A DNA stretch of 49,275 nucleotides, taken from Merdimonas faecigallinarum. GTDB taxonomy: Bacteria > Bacillota > Clostridia > Lachnospirales > Lachnospiraceae. Position 1 is the first letter of the stretch, and every line of letters begins with the position of its first letter. The stretch lies in contig DWXJ01000020.1 in NCBI GenBank assembly GCA_019119285.1, forward strand, positions 1 through 49,275, given 5' to 3'. The notes under the pieces are model-generated. The model did not search any database and was not told the origin of the DNA. It was given only the letters and a program-made list of their open reading frames with translations. This document shows positions 14,332 to 22,962 of the stretch, piece by piece. Made by a program: the position numbers and the translations under genes.

Positions 14332-16965
14332 ATGGCGAAAGTGAAAGTATATGAGCTGGCAAAGGAGCTTGGCGTGGAAAGTAAAGACGTGATCGAGTTC
14401 CTTGGCAAAAATAAGATAGAGGTTACGAGTCACAGCAGCGGTATTGAAGAGAGCGAGGCTGAGATGGTCAGACGCGGTATGGGAAAAGGAGCGGCAAAAG
14501 AAGAAGCTCCTGCCCAGGAAAAAGCGGCGGAAGCTCCGAAGAAGAAAAATATCGTGCATGTGTTCCGCCCCCAGAATACACAGAATGCCGGGAAACAGGG
14601 CAGAAAACAGGGAGGACGTACACCCCAGGGCGGAAGACCCCAGCAGGGGGGACGTGCGCCCATGCAGGGAAAACCCATGCAGGTGAATAACGGAAGGCCT
14701 GCCAAAGCGCCGGTCCGTCCGGCCGAGGCTGCGGAAGTAAAGAAGGCAGAGCCTGTAAAACAGCCGGCAGCGCCGAAGCAGGAAAAACCTGTGCGTACAG
14801 AAAAGCCGGCAGAAAGAAAGCAGGAGGCTCCTGTACGGGAGAAAGCAGTGGAAAAAGCGCCGGAAAAGAACCAGCGAAGAGACAGAGGCGCGCAGTCCAG
14901 GGATTCTCATGAGGGAAGAAATGACCGCAGGGGAGACAGAAGACCCTCCGGCGACCGGGATCATGATCAGTCCCGTGACCGCCACCAGGGAAGAAAACCG
15001 GGAGAGCGTCCGGAGAGAAGAGGCGGCGCAGTTCCGGCTCCGGCGATGGAAGGACAGAAACCGCAGAGATCCAAAGGCAAAGGCAAGGACGATCACAAGA
15101 AGAAAGATTACCGCAGAGATGACGATGACGAGAGAATGAGCAAGGGCAAGAAAAAGAACGAGCCCAGACAGCAGCTTCAGAAACCGCAGCAGAAGGAGCA
15201 GAAGGTAGAAGAAGTGAAATCCATCGTGATCCCGGAAGTTCTGACGATCAAAGAACTGGCAGACAAGATGAAAGTCGTGCCGTCTGTTATTGTGAAGAAA
15301 CTGTTTATGCAGGGCAAGATCGTTACCGTTAATCAGGAGATTGATTATGAGACGGCAGAAGAGATTGCTCTGGAGTATGATGTATTGTGCGAAAAAGAAG
15401 AAGTTGTGGACGTGATCGAGGAACTCCTCAAAGAAGAGGAAGAGGATGAATCCAAGATGAAGAAGCGTCCGCCGGTAGTCTGCGTTATGGGTCACGTTGA
15501 CCATGGAAAAACCTCTCTTCTGGATGCGATCCGCCATACCAATGTGATCGACAGAGAGGCCGGTGGTATCACACAGCATATCGGCGCTTATGTAGTGGAA
15601 GTAAACGGGGAAAAGATCACGTTCCTGGATACGCCGGGACATGAAGCCTTCACGGCGATGCGTATGCGGGGCGCAAGTTCTACCGATATCGCGGTTCTGG
15701 TTGTAGCTGCAGACGACGGCGTTATGCCGCAGACCGTGGAAGCGATCAACCATGCAAAGGCGGCCGGAGTAGAGATCGTAGTGGCAGTCAATAAGATTGA
15801 TAAGCCAAGCGCAAATATTGACCGTGTTAAACAGGAACTGGCAGAGTACGAACTGATCCCGGAAGACTGGGGCGGAAGCACCATCTTTGTTCCGGTATCG
15901 GCAAAGACAGGCGAAGGTCTGGAAGAACTGATGGAAATGATCGTTCTGACAGCGGAAGTTATGGAATTAAAGGCCAATCCGAACCGCCGCGCCCGCGGTC
16001 TGGTTCTGGAGGCAGAGCTGGATAAAGGAAGAGGATCTGTGGCGACCGTGCTGGTACAGAAGGGTACCCTCCGGGTAGGAGATTCTATCGCGACAGGAAG
16101 CGCCCACGGAAAGGTCCGTGCTATGATGGATGATAAGGGACGCCGGGTCAAAGAGGCGGGCCCGTCTATGCCTGTGGAGATCCTGGGACTTAACGATGTC
16201 CCCAATGCAGGCGAAGTATTTGTATGCTGTCCGAATGAAAAAGAGGCCAGACATTTTGCAGAGACATTTATTTCACAGGAGAAGGTAAAACTCTTAGACG
16301 AGACCAAGACCAAGCTTTCCCTGGATGATCTGTTTACACAGATCCAGGAAGGAAACTTAAAGGAACTGGGCATTGTGGTAAAAGCGGATGTACAGGGATC
16401 TGTAGAGGCGCTGAAGCAGAGTCTTCTGAAGCTTTCCAATGAGGAAGTGGTTGTGAAGATCATTCACGGCGGCGTAGGAGCGATCAATGAATCTGACGTA
16501 AGCCTTGCATCTGCGTCCAATGCGATCATCATCGGATTTAACGTCCGTCCGGATGCGACTGCAAAAGATACCGCAGAACGGGAAGGCGTGGACATCCGTC
16601 TGTACCGCGTGATCTACAATGCGATCGAGGACGTAGAGGCGGCCATGAAGGGCATGCTGGATCCGGTATTTGAAGAGAAAGTACTGGGTCATGCGGAAGT
16701 ACGCCAGCTGTTCAAGGCTTCCGGCGTCGGAACGATCGCAGGATCCTATGTGCAGGACGGTACCTTTGAAAGAGACTGCTCTGTCCGGATCACCAGAGAC
16801 GGCATTGTGGTATACGAAGGCGGTCTTGCGTCTCTGAAGCGGTTTAAAGATGATGTAAAAGAAGTAAGAGCAGGCTATGAATGCGGATTTGTATTCCATA
16901 ACTTTAACGATGTTAAGGAAGGCGATCAGGTAGAGGCATTTAAGATGGTGGAGATCCCGCGATAG
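14332..16965 (+). CDS. infB: Translation initiation factor IF-2
   Basis: IF-2 is the GTPase that places initiator tRNA on the 30S subunit and promotes 70S joining. An IF2_N helical module (1-50) is followed by a long low-complexity linker (about 60-290). That linker has glycine/arginine/glutamine-rich parts and a basic RD/RG-rich part. A second IF2_N module comes at about 300-350, then the G domain with GHVDHGKT (about 387), DTPGH (433) and NKID (487), then beta-barrel domains II, III and the fMet-tRNA-binding domain IV. The length of 877 is typical for a long-linker form. AGGAGG lies eight bases before the start. Confidence 0.97.
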   Translation: MAKVKVYELAKELGVESKDVIEFLGKNKIEVTSHSSGIEESEAEMVRRGMGKGAAKEEAPAQEKAAEAPKKKNIVHVFRPQNTQNAGKQGRKQGGRTPQGGRPQQGGRAPMQGKPMQVNNGRPAKAPVRPAEAAEVKKAEPVKQPAAPKQEKPVRTEKPAERKQEAPVREKAVEKAPEKNQRRDRGAQSRDSHEGRNDRRGDRRPSGDRDHDQSRDRHQGRKPGERPERRGGAVPAPAMEGQKPQRSKGKGKDDHKKKDYRRDDDDERMSKGKKKNEPRQQLQKPQQKEQKVEEVKSIVIPEVLTIKELADKMKVVPSVIVKKLFMQGKIVTVNQEIDYETAEEIALEYDVLCEKEEVVDVIEELLKEEEEDESKMKKRPPVVCVMGHVDHGKTSLLDAIRHTNVIDREAGGITQHIGAYVVEVNGEKITFLDTPGHEAFTAMRMRGASSTDIAVLVVAADDGVMPQTVEAINHAKAAGVEIVVAVNKIDKPSANIDRVKQELAEYELIPEDWGGSTIFVPVSAKTGEGLEELMEMIVLTAEVMELKANPNRRARGLVLEAELDKGRGSVATVLVQKGTLRVGDSIATGSAHGKVRAMMDDKGRRVKEAGPSMPVEILGLNDVPNAGEVFVCCPNEKEARHFAETFISQEKVKLLDETKTKLSLDDLFTQIQEGNLKELGIVVKADVQGSVEALKQSLLKLSNEEVVVKIIHGGVGAINESDVSLASASNAIIIGFNVRPDATAKDTAEREGVDIRLYRVIYNAIEDVEAAMKGMLDPVFEEKVLGHAEVRQLFKASGVGTIAGSYVQDGTFERDCSVRITRDGIVVYEGGLASLKRFKDDVKEVRAGYECGFVFHNFNDVKEGDQVEAFKMVEIPR

Positions 16966-17007
16966 GGATCTTCCCGGCAGGCTTTTCGAGTGAAAGAAGG
17001 ATGGATC

Positions 17008-17397
17008 ATGAGAAAGAGAAGTATTAAGAACACCAGAGTGAATACAGAGGTGCAAAGAGAGCTCAGCAACATTATCCGCAGCGGGCTGAAAGACCCGCGG
17101 GTCGCGCCGTGGACGTCCGTGGTGGCGGCAGAAGTCGCCCCGGACCTTAAGACATGCAAGGCTTACATCAGCGTGCTGGGAAATGAGGAAGAGCAGAAGA
17201 ACACCATGGAAGGACTTCGAAGCGCAGAAGGGTTCATCCGCAGGGAACTTGCCAGAACCTTAAATATGCGCAATACTCCGGAAATTACATTTGTTCTGGA
17301 CCAGTCCATCGAGTATGGTGTAACGATGTCAAAGAAAATAGAAGAAGTGACCAGAGGTATGACAACATCGGAAGGTGAGAAGGATGTGGAAGAATAG
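17008..17397 (+). CDS. rbfA: 30S ribosome-binding factor RbfA
   Basis: RbfA assists late 16S rRNA processing and is needed for growth in the cold. The KH-like fold is visible: RVNTEVQRELSNIIRSGLKDPRV, then APDLKTCKAYISVLG, RRELARTLNMRNTPEITFVLD and SIEYGVTMSKKIEEV. The length is 129 residues. ATG 17008 is chosen over the in-frame GTG at 16990 because GAAGGATGG lies between them at good spacing. It overlaps nrnA by 14 bases. Confidence 0.95.
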   Translation: MRKRSIKNTRVNTEVQRELSNIIRSGLKDPRVAPWTSVVAAEVAPDLKTCKAYISVLGNEEEQKNTMEGLRSAEGFIRRELARTLNMRNTPEITFVLDQSIEYGVTMSKKIEEVTRGMTTSEGEKDVEE

Positions 17398-18352
17398 AAT
17401 TGATAAGGCCGCACGGATCGCGATCGGCGGCCATATCCGCCCGGACGGGGACTGTGTGGGTTCCTGTATGGGGCTGTATCAGTATTTGAAGGAAAATGAA
17501 CCGGAAAAAGAAGTAGACGTCTACCTGGAGGAAATTCCGGAAGCATATCGCCCATGGGTTCCGGAAGGCGTGATCTGCCATGAGATCCCGGAGGGGAAAT
17601 CCTATGATCTGTTCATCTGTCTGGACTGCGGCGATCAGGACAGACTGGGGTTCTCTGCGCCGCTCTTTGAACAGGCAGAGCATACGTTTTGTATCGATCA
17701 TCATGTGAGCAATCCGGAGTTTGCAGAGGAAAATCATGTGGTGCCGGATGCAAGTTCTACTTCAGAGCTGGTGTACGGACTTTTGGAGGATGATAAGATC
17801 TCCCGCAAAACGGCGGAGCTTTTATACATGGGGATTGCCCATGATACCGGAGTCTTTCAGTATTCCTGCGCCGGACCGTCCACTTTCCGCGTGGCTGCGA
17901 AGCTGCTGGAAAAAGGAGTGGACGCGCCAAAGCTGATCCAGGATACCTATTATGAAAAAAGTTACGCCCAGAATCAGATTCTTGGCAGAGCGCTTCTGGA
18001 GAGTATTGTTTTTATGGACGGGAAATGCATCGCGTCCTATATTACCAAAAAGACCATGCAGTTTTACGGGGTGAAGCCTGCGGATCTGGACGGGATCGTA
18101 AGCCAGCTTCGGGTGACCAAAGGCGTAGAGGTGGCGATCTTTATGTATGAGACCGGCGCCAGCGTCTATAAAGTCAGCCTCCGGTCGAAAGAAAGGGTAG
18201 ATGTCAGCAGGATTGCGGCATATTTCGGAGGAGGAGGCCACGCAAGAGCGGCAGGATTTTCCATGACCGGCACGCCTCAGGATGTACTGACGAATTTGGC
18301 CGGACAGCTGGAAGAAGAGCTCCAGTCCGCTGCTTCGGAGTGTGCAGTATGA
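17384..18352 (+). CDS. nrnA: DHH/DHHA1 phosphoesterase, NrnA family (nanoRNase / pAp phosphatase)
   Basis: NrnA proteins degrade 2-5 nucleotide RNAs and many also remove phosphate from 3'-phosphoadenosine 5'-phosphate. The DHH domain shows GHIRPDGDCVGS (about 15-26), CLDCGD and IDHHVSN (about 103-109), and HDTGVFQYS. The DHHA1 domain ends with the substrate-binding GGGGHARAAGF near 282. The length is 322 residues. ATG 17384 is favoured by GAAGGTG ahead of it. It is coupled on both sides: its start lies inside rbfA and its stop overlaps truB in ATGA. Confidence 0.93.
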   Translation: MWKNRIDKAARIAIGGHIRPDGDCVGSCMGLYQYLKENEPEKEVDVYLEEIPEAYRPWVPEGVICHEIPEGKSYDLFICLDCGDQDRLGFSAPLFEQAEHTFCIDHHVSNPEFAEENHVVPDASSTSELVYGLLEDDKISRKTAELLYMGIAHDTGVFQYSCAGPSTFRVAAKLLEKGVDAPKLIQDTYYEKSYAQNQILGRALLESIVFMDGKCIASYITKKTMQFYGVKPADLDGIVSQLRVTKGVEVAIFMYETGASVYKVSLRSKERVDVSRIAAYFGGGGHARAAGFSMTGTPQDVLTNLAGQLEEELQSAASECAV

Positions 18353-19278
18353 TACACGGGATTTTGAATGTTTATAAAGAAAAAGGCTATACCTCTCACG
18401 ATGTGGTGGCAAAGCTGCGGGGAATCCTGGGCCAGAAAAAGATCGGCCATACCGGCACCCTGGATCCGGATGCGGAAGGTGTTCTTCCGGTCTGCCTGGG
18501 AAGAGCCACAAAGCTTTGCGATCTTCTGACGGAAAAGGGAAAGACCTACGAAGCTGTCCTGCTTCTTGGAAAGACAACTGATACCCAGGATATTTCCGGA
18601 GAAGTGCTGGCACAACAGGATACCGGTTATCTGACGGAAGAAGCAGTAAGAGAAGCGGTTCTGTCATTTCTGGGGGAATCTGAGCAGATCCCGCCCATGT
18701 ATTCTGCTGTAAAAGTAGGCGGGAAAAAGTTGTATGAACTGGCGCGGGAAGGCAAAACGGTGGAGAGAAAACCAAGGAAGGTCATCATTCATCAGATGCA
18801 GATCCTGGAAATGGCGCTTCCGCGGGTAAAGATGGAAGTGACATGCTCCAAAGGCACGTATATCCGTACTCTCTGCCATGATATCGGAGAAAAACTGGGG
18901 TGCGGAGGATGTATGGAGAGTCTTCTGCGTACCAGATCCGGGATGTTTCAGATAGAAAACAGTCTGAAGTTTGACGAGATCATCCGCCGCAAAGAGGAGG
19001 GCTGCCTGCTTTCCGAAGTGCTGCCTGTTGACCAGGTGTTTCCGGATGCCCCGCGTGTATCTGTGGAGGCGGAATGGGAGATGACGGCAAGAAACGGCGG
19101 CTGGCTGAAAGGAAGTGCAGTATCTTTTGATAACCCCGGAGAGATGGAAAGAACGGGCGACCGGCAGAGAGTCCGTCTGTATGACAAAGACGGACATTTT
19201 ATCGCGCTTTACCGGCGCCAGGAAGAGGATGACAGTTACCGTATCGAGAAAATGTTTTTCCCGGAACGAGAAGAATAA
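18349..19278 (+). CDS. truB: tRNA pseudouridine(55) synthase TruB
   Basis: TruB makes pseudouridine 55 in the T-loop of tRNAs. The catalytic motif GHTGTLDPDAEGVLPV places the nucleophile aspartate at residue 39. KTYEAVLLLGKTTDTQD, the CSKGTYIRTLCHDIGEKLG block and the TRSGMF motif are also present. The length of 309 and the C-terminal PUA-like extension are normal. The ATG shares ATGA with the nrnA stop. ribF follows, the common order. Confidence 0.95.
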   Translation: MIHGILNVYKEKGYTSHDVVAKLRGILGQKKIGHTGTLDPDAEGVLPVCLGRATKLCDLLTEKGKTYEAVLLLGKTTDTQDISGEVLAQQDTGYLTEEAVREAVLSFLGESEQIPPMYSAVKVGGKKLYELAREGKTVERKPRKVIIHQMQILEMALPRVKMEVTCSKGTYIRTLCHDIGEKLGCGGCMESLLRTRSGMFQIENSLKFDEIIRRKEEGCLLSEVLPVDQVFPDAPRVSVEAEWEMTARNGGWLKGSAVSFDNPGEMERTGDRQRVRLYDKDGHFIALYRRQEEDDSYRIEKMFFPEREE

Positions 19279-19295
19279 GAAGAAGGAATCAGTAT

Positions 19296-20216
19296 ATGCA
19301 GTATATCAAAGAGCTGTCGCAATATCACAGTGACAGAGATTCAGCAGTGACCTTCGGAAAGTTTGACGGACTTCACAGAGGCCATCAGAAGCTTGTCCGG
19401 AAGGTACAGGAGTTAAGCACAAATGAGAACGTCAACAGTATTGTCTGCGCGTTTGATATGCATCCGCTGTGGAAAGAAAAGGGGATCACGCCACAGCTTA
19501 TCATGGATCAGAGGGAGCGGTATCTCCATCTGGAAACTCAGGTGGATGTTCTGATCGATTATCCATTTACCCCGGAATTTGCCAGAATGCCTGCGGAAGA
19601 TTTTATCGAACAGATTATCAGCAGGCGTTTTCACGCCAGATATGTTGTGGTGGGAACAGATTTCCGGTTTGGATATGAAAAAAGAGGAGATGTGCAGATG
19701 CTGTCGGAGTATGCCGGACAGTATGGATACCAGCTGTTTGTGATCGAAAAGGAACGCTATCAGGACCGCATCATCAGCAGCACGTATATCAAAGAGGTGC
19801 TGCGGGACGGAGATGTGGCAAAGGCGGCGAAGATGCTGGGGTATGCCTATGCGGTAGACGGCGTGGTGGAGCATGGGAAGAGACTGGGGCGCACCCTTGG
19901 ATTTCCGACGGTGAACCTGCACTGGCCGGAAGATAAGATCGTTCCGCCTAAGGGGGTATATTTCAGCCGGGTCCGTGTGGACGGAGCGGTTTATTATGGG
20001 ATTTCCAATGTGGGGATCAAGCCGACCGTATCGAATGAACAGCGCCTTCTGGTGGAAAGCTTCCTGTTCGGCTATGAAGGGGACGCCTACGGCAAAGAGA
20101 TCCTGGTGGAGTTTCTGAAATATCACAGGCCGGAACAGAAGTTTCCGGATGTGGAGAGCCTGAAAGTTCAGGTGGACCGGGATATTGCAGCAGGACAGGA
20201 ATATTTTAAAGTTTAA
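19296..20216 (+). CDS. ribF: Bifunctional riboflavin kinase / FAD synthetase
   Basis: RibF phosphorylates riboflavin to FMN and adenylates FMN to FAD. The N-terminal nucleotidyltransferase domain has FGKFDGLHRGHQKL at residues 20-33 (the GxHxGH signature) and STYIKEVLRDGDV. The C-terminal flavokinase domain begins GKRLGRTLGFPTVNL and continues with GVYFSRVRVDGAVYYGISNVGIKPT. The length is 306 residues. It ends the rimP operon; rpsO has its own promoter directly after it. Confidence 0.96.
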   Translation: MQYIKELSQYHSDRDSAVTFGKFDGLHRGHQKLVRKVQELSTNENVNSIVCAFDMHPLWKEKGITPQLIMDQRERYLHLETQVDVLIDYPFTPEFARMPAEDFIEQIISRRFHARYVVVGTDFRFGYEKRGDVQMLSEYAGQYGYQLFVIEKERYQDRIISSTYIKEVLRDGDVAKAAKMLGYAYAVDGVVEHGKRLGRTLGFPTVNLHWPEDKIVPPKGVYFSRVRVDGAVYYGISNVGIKPTVSNEQRLLVESFLFGYEGDAYGKEILVEFLKYHRPEQKFPDVESLKVQVDRDIAAGQEYFKV

Positions 20217-20218
20217 TC

Positions 20219-20247
20219 TTTACATCCCCGGCTGTCCGTGGTATACT
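20219..20247 (+). promoter_or_regulatory. Sigma-A promoter of rpsO
   Basis: TTTACA (20219-20224), a 17-base spacer and TATACT (20242-20247) begin three bases after the ribF stop and give an rpsO leader of about 85 bases. Confidence 0.8.
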
Positions 20248-20251
20248 AACC

Positions 20252-20308
20252 GAGTGTGAAAGCCGATGTTCGGTAACCGGATCACTCCGACCGTTGCTTA
20301 ATATCCGG
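20252..20308 (+). other. Structured rpsO leader with interlocking stems
   Basis: GAGTG (20252-20256) can pair with CACTC (20283-20287), enclosing a CCGA/TCGG hairpin (20263-20273). CCGGAT (20277-20282), inside that loop, can pair with ATCCGG (20303-20308) outside it. The pairings interlock, giving a pseudoknot or two alternative folds. S15 is known to control its own translation through leader RNA in several bacteria, with differing structures. That this is such an element is inferred. Confidence 0.5.
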
Positions 20309-20338
20309 CGTTTTATAGAAGATAAGGAGGAAAAGAAC

Positions 20339-20605
20339 ATGATTACAAAGGAACAGAAAGAACAGATCATCAGAGATTATGGAAGAACCGAAGGAGATAC
20401 CGGATCACCGGAAGTACAGATCGCGATCCTGACAGCAAGAATCAATGATCTGACAGATCACTTCAAGGCAAACCCGAAGGATCATCACTCCAGAAGAGGT
20501 CTTCTGAAGATGGTTGGACAGAGAAGAGGTCTTCTTGCATATTTAAGAAAGAAAGATATCGAGAGATACCGTACTCTGATCGAAAGACTTGGACTTAGAA
20601 AATAA
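20339..20605 (+). CDS. rpsO: Small ribosomal subunit protein S15
   Basis: S15 binds the central domain of 16S rRNA and contacts the 50S subunit. The 88-residue product has the invariant segments DTGSPEVQIAILTARI, KDHHSRRGLL and RRGLLAYLRKKD. ATG 20339 is chosen because AAGGAGG lies nine bases ahead; the upstream frame from 20294 is leader. pnp follows beyond a strong terminator, the same neighbours as in E. coli and Bacillus. Confidence 0.98.
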   Translation: MITKEQKEQIIRDYGRTEGDTGSPEVQIAILTARINDLTDHFKANPKDHHSRRGLLKMVGQRRGLLAYLRKKDIERYRTLIERLGLRK

Positions 20606-20628
20606 TTCTTTGTGTAAGGTATTCTGGA

Positions 20629-20664
20629 CCGCCGTATTCCTAAAAAGGAACACGGCGGTTTTTC
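20629..20664 (+). terminator. rpsO intrinsic terminator
   Basis: CCGCCGT (20629-20635) and ACGGCGG (20652-20658) form the base of the stem, extended by TTCC/GGAA around TAAAAA, and are followed by TTTTT. Confidence 0.92.
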
Positions 20665-20728
20665 TAATCCGGCGTCCTTTAAAGAAAGGGAAGACTGAAA
20701 TATTTTAGTAGCACATTTCCGGGGAGTA

Positions 20729-20737
20729 TGATATAAT
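20729..20737 (+). promoter_or_regulatory. Extended -10 promoter of pnp
   Basis: TGATATAAT combines a TGn extension with a perfect TATAAT (20732-20737). The -35 region is weak (TAGCAC at 20709), as is usual for extended -10 promoters. The leader to the pnp start is about 125 bases. Confidence 0.65.
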
Positions 20738-20766
20738 AAATAAGATTGTGAGCAGTCATCTGATAA

Positions 20767-20825
20767 CCGAGACCACTGAAAAGTGTATCGGCAAAAGCAG
20801 CGGGTACTTTTTTCAGTAGTTTCGG
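20767..20825 (+). other. pnp leader stem-loop
   Basis: A long imperfect stem: CCGAGA (from 20767) pairs with TTTCGG (ending at 20825), and ACTGAAAAGTGTA pairs with TACTTTTTTCAGT, leaving a loop of about 17 bases. In E. coli the pnp leader forms a long stem that is cut by RNase III and used for autoregulation by PNPase. The position and shape here suggest a similar control, which is inference. Confidence 0.5.
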
Positions 20826-20868
20826 TGTGGACTGGCTTACAGGAAAATATGGTAAAAAGGAGAAAATT

Positions 20869-22956
20869 ATGTACAAGAAGTATGAAATGGAACTGGCCGG
20901 CAGAACACTTCGTGTTGACGTTGGCCGTGTGGCAAAGCAGGCGAACGGCGCGGTGCTGATGCACTATGGAGACACTACAGTGCTTTGTACGGCAACAGCA
21001 TCTGAAAAGCCAAGAGAAGGGATCGACTTTTTCCCGTTAAGTGTAGAGTACAACGAACGGATGTATGCGGTTGGAAAGATCCCGGGCGGATTTAATAAAA
21101 GAGAGGGCAAGGCTTCTGAGAATGCGATCCTGACAGACCGTGTTATCGACCGTCCGATGCGTCCTCTGTTCCCCAAGGACTACCGCAATGATGTGACTCT
21201 GGAAAACCTGGTGCTGTCTGTGGATCAGGACTGCTCTCCGGAACTGACTGCGATGCTGGGAGCAGCCATTGCAACCTGCATTTCCGATATTCCGTTTGAC
21301 GGACCGATCTCTACCACACAGGTAGGACTGGTTGACGGGGAATTTGTATTCAATCCTACAGAAGCACAGAAGACCGCTTCTGAACTGGCTCTGACAGTTG
21401 CCTCTACCAAAGAAAAAGTGATCATGATCGAGGCAGGCGCCAATGAGGTGCCGGAGCAGCAGATGATCGATGCGATCTTTGCGGCGCACGAACTGAACCA
21501 GAAGGTGATCGCATTTATTGAGACCATCGTGGCAGAGTGCGGAAAGCCGAAACATGAATATGAAAGCTTTGCGGTTCCGGAAGAATTATTTGACGCGATC
21601 CGCGCTATCGTTCCGGCAGAAGAGATGGAAGAGGCTGTATTTACCGATGACAAGCAGACCAGGGAAGAAAATATCCGCAAGATTACAGAAAGACTGGAAG
21701 AGGCATTTGCAGACAATGAAGAGTGGCTTGCAAAATTAGGCGAAGCTGTTTACCAGTACCAGAAGAAGACCGTCCGCAAGATGATCTTAAAGGACCACAA
21801 ACGTCCGGATGGACGTGCGATCGATGAGATCCGTCCGCTGGCGGCTGAGATCGACCTGATCCCGAGAGTGCATGGATCCGCCATGTTTACCCGCGGACAG
21901 ACACAGATCTGCAACATTACAACTCTGGCTCCGCTTTCTGACGCACAGAGACTGGATGGACTGGATGAGACAGAGACATCCAAGAGATATATGCATCATT
22001 ACAATTTCCCGTCCTATTCTGTAGGCGAGACCAGACCGTCCAGAGGACCGGGACGCCGTGAGATCGGACACGGAGCGCTTGCTGAGAGAGCTCTGATCCC
22101 GGTACTTCCAAGCGAGGCAGAGTTCCCGTACGCGATCCGTACCGTATCTGAGACCTTTGAGTCAAACGGTTCCACTTCACAGGCCAGCGTATGCGCATCC
22201 TCCATGTCACTGATGGCTGCCGGTGTTCCAATCAAGAGCGCAGTGGCAGGTATTTCCGCAGGACTTGTGACAGGCGATACCGATGATGACTACCTGGTAC
22301 TGACAGATATCCAGGGACTGGAAGATTTCTTTGGCGATATGGACTTTAAGGTAGCCGGAACACATAAAGGTATCACTGCCATCCAGATGGACATCAAGAT
22401 CCACGGACTGACCAGACCGATCATCGAAGAGGCGATCGCAGCGACCAAAAAGGCCAGAACCTACATCATTGATGAAGTCATGAATAAGGCCATTTCCGAG
22501 CCGAGACCGGAAGTAGGCGAATTCGCTCCGAAGATCATTCAGATGCAGATCGATCCGCAGAAGATCGGCGATGTAGTAGGACAGAGAGGAAAAACCATCA
22601 ATGCCATCATCGAACAGACCGGCGTGAAGATCGATATCGAAGATGACGGTTCCGTATCCATCTGCGGCACAGATGCAGAAGGCATGGAAAAAGCCAGAAA
22701 GCTGATCTACATCATTGTAACTGACTTTGAAGCCGGACAGGTGCTGGAAGGAAAAGTAGTCAGCATCAAAGAATTCGGCGCATTTCTGGAGTTCGCTCCC
22801 GGAAAAGAAGGAATGGTCCACATTTCCAAACTTGCAAAAGAAAGAGTGAACCGCGTAGAAGACGTGCTGACTCTTGGCGATGTGGTAAAAGTTGTCTGCT
22901 TGGGCAAGGATAAGATGGGCAGATTCTCCTTCAGCATCAAAGATGTAGCAGAGTAA
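20869..22956 (+). CDS. pnp: Polyribonucleotide nucleotidyltransferase (PNPase)
   Basis: PNPase degrades RNA 3' to 5' with phosphate and is a main exoribonuclease in mRNA decay. There are two RNase PH-like domains (about 1-220 and 300-545) joined by a helical domain. FTRGQTQ, SVGETRPSRGPGRREIGHG and the active-site region GDTDDDYLVLTDIQGLED are present. A KH domain (about 555-615, VGQRGKTINAIIEQTG) and an S1 domain (about 620-690) follow. The length is 695 residues. ATG 20869 is chosen because AAAAAGGAG lies just upstream; the frame back to 20827 belongs to the leader. Confidence 0.97.
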   Translation: MYKKYEMELAGRTLRVDVGRVAKQANGAVLMHYGDTTVLCTATASEKPREGIDFFPLSVEYNERMYAVGKIPGGFNKREGKASENAILTDRVIDRPMRPLFPKDYRNDVTLENLVLSVDQDCSPELTAMLGAAIATCISDIPFDGPISTTQVGLVDGEFVFNPTEAQKTASELALTVASTKEKVIMIEAGANEVPEQQMIDAIFAAHELNQKVIAFIETIVAECGKPKHEYESFAVPEELFDAIRAIVPAEEMEEAVFTDDKQTREENIRKITERLEEAFADNEEWLAKLGEAVYQYQKKTVRKMILKDHKRPDGRAIDEIRPLAAEIDLIPRVHGSAMFTRGQTQICNITTLAPLSDAQRLDGLDETETSKRYMHHYNFPSYSVGETRPSRGPGRREIGHGALAERALIPVLPSEAEFPYAIRTVSETFESNGSTSQASVCASSMSLMAAGVPIKSAVAGISAGLVTGDTDDDYLVLTDIQGLEDFFGDMDFKVAGTHKGITAIQMDIKIHGLTRPIIEEAIAATKKARTYIIDEVMNKAISEPRPEVGEFAPKIIQMQIDPQKIGDVVGQRGKTINAIIEQTGVKIDIEDDGSVSICGTDAEGMEKARKLIYIIVTDFEAGQVLEGKVVSIKEFGAFLEFAPGKEGMVHISKLAKERVNRVEDVLTLGDVVKVVCLGKDKMGRFSFSIKDVAE

Positions 22957-22962
22957 ATTTAA

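Noticed and set aside
14125..15753. 542-residue open frame on the minus strand
   Set aside because: It is the complement of the infB linker; its low-complexity composition mirrors the basic, repetitive infB codons, and infB is certain.
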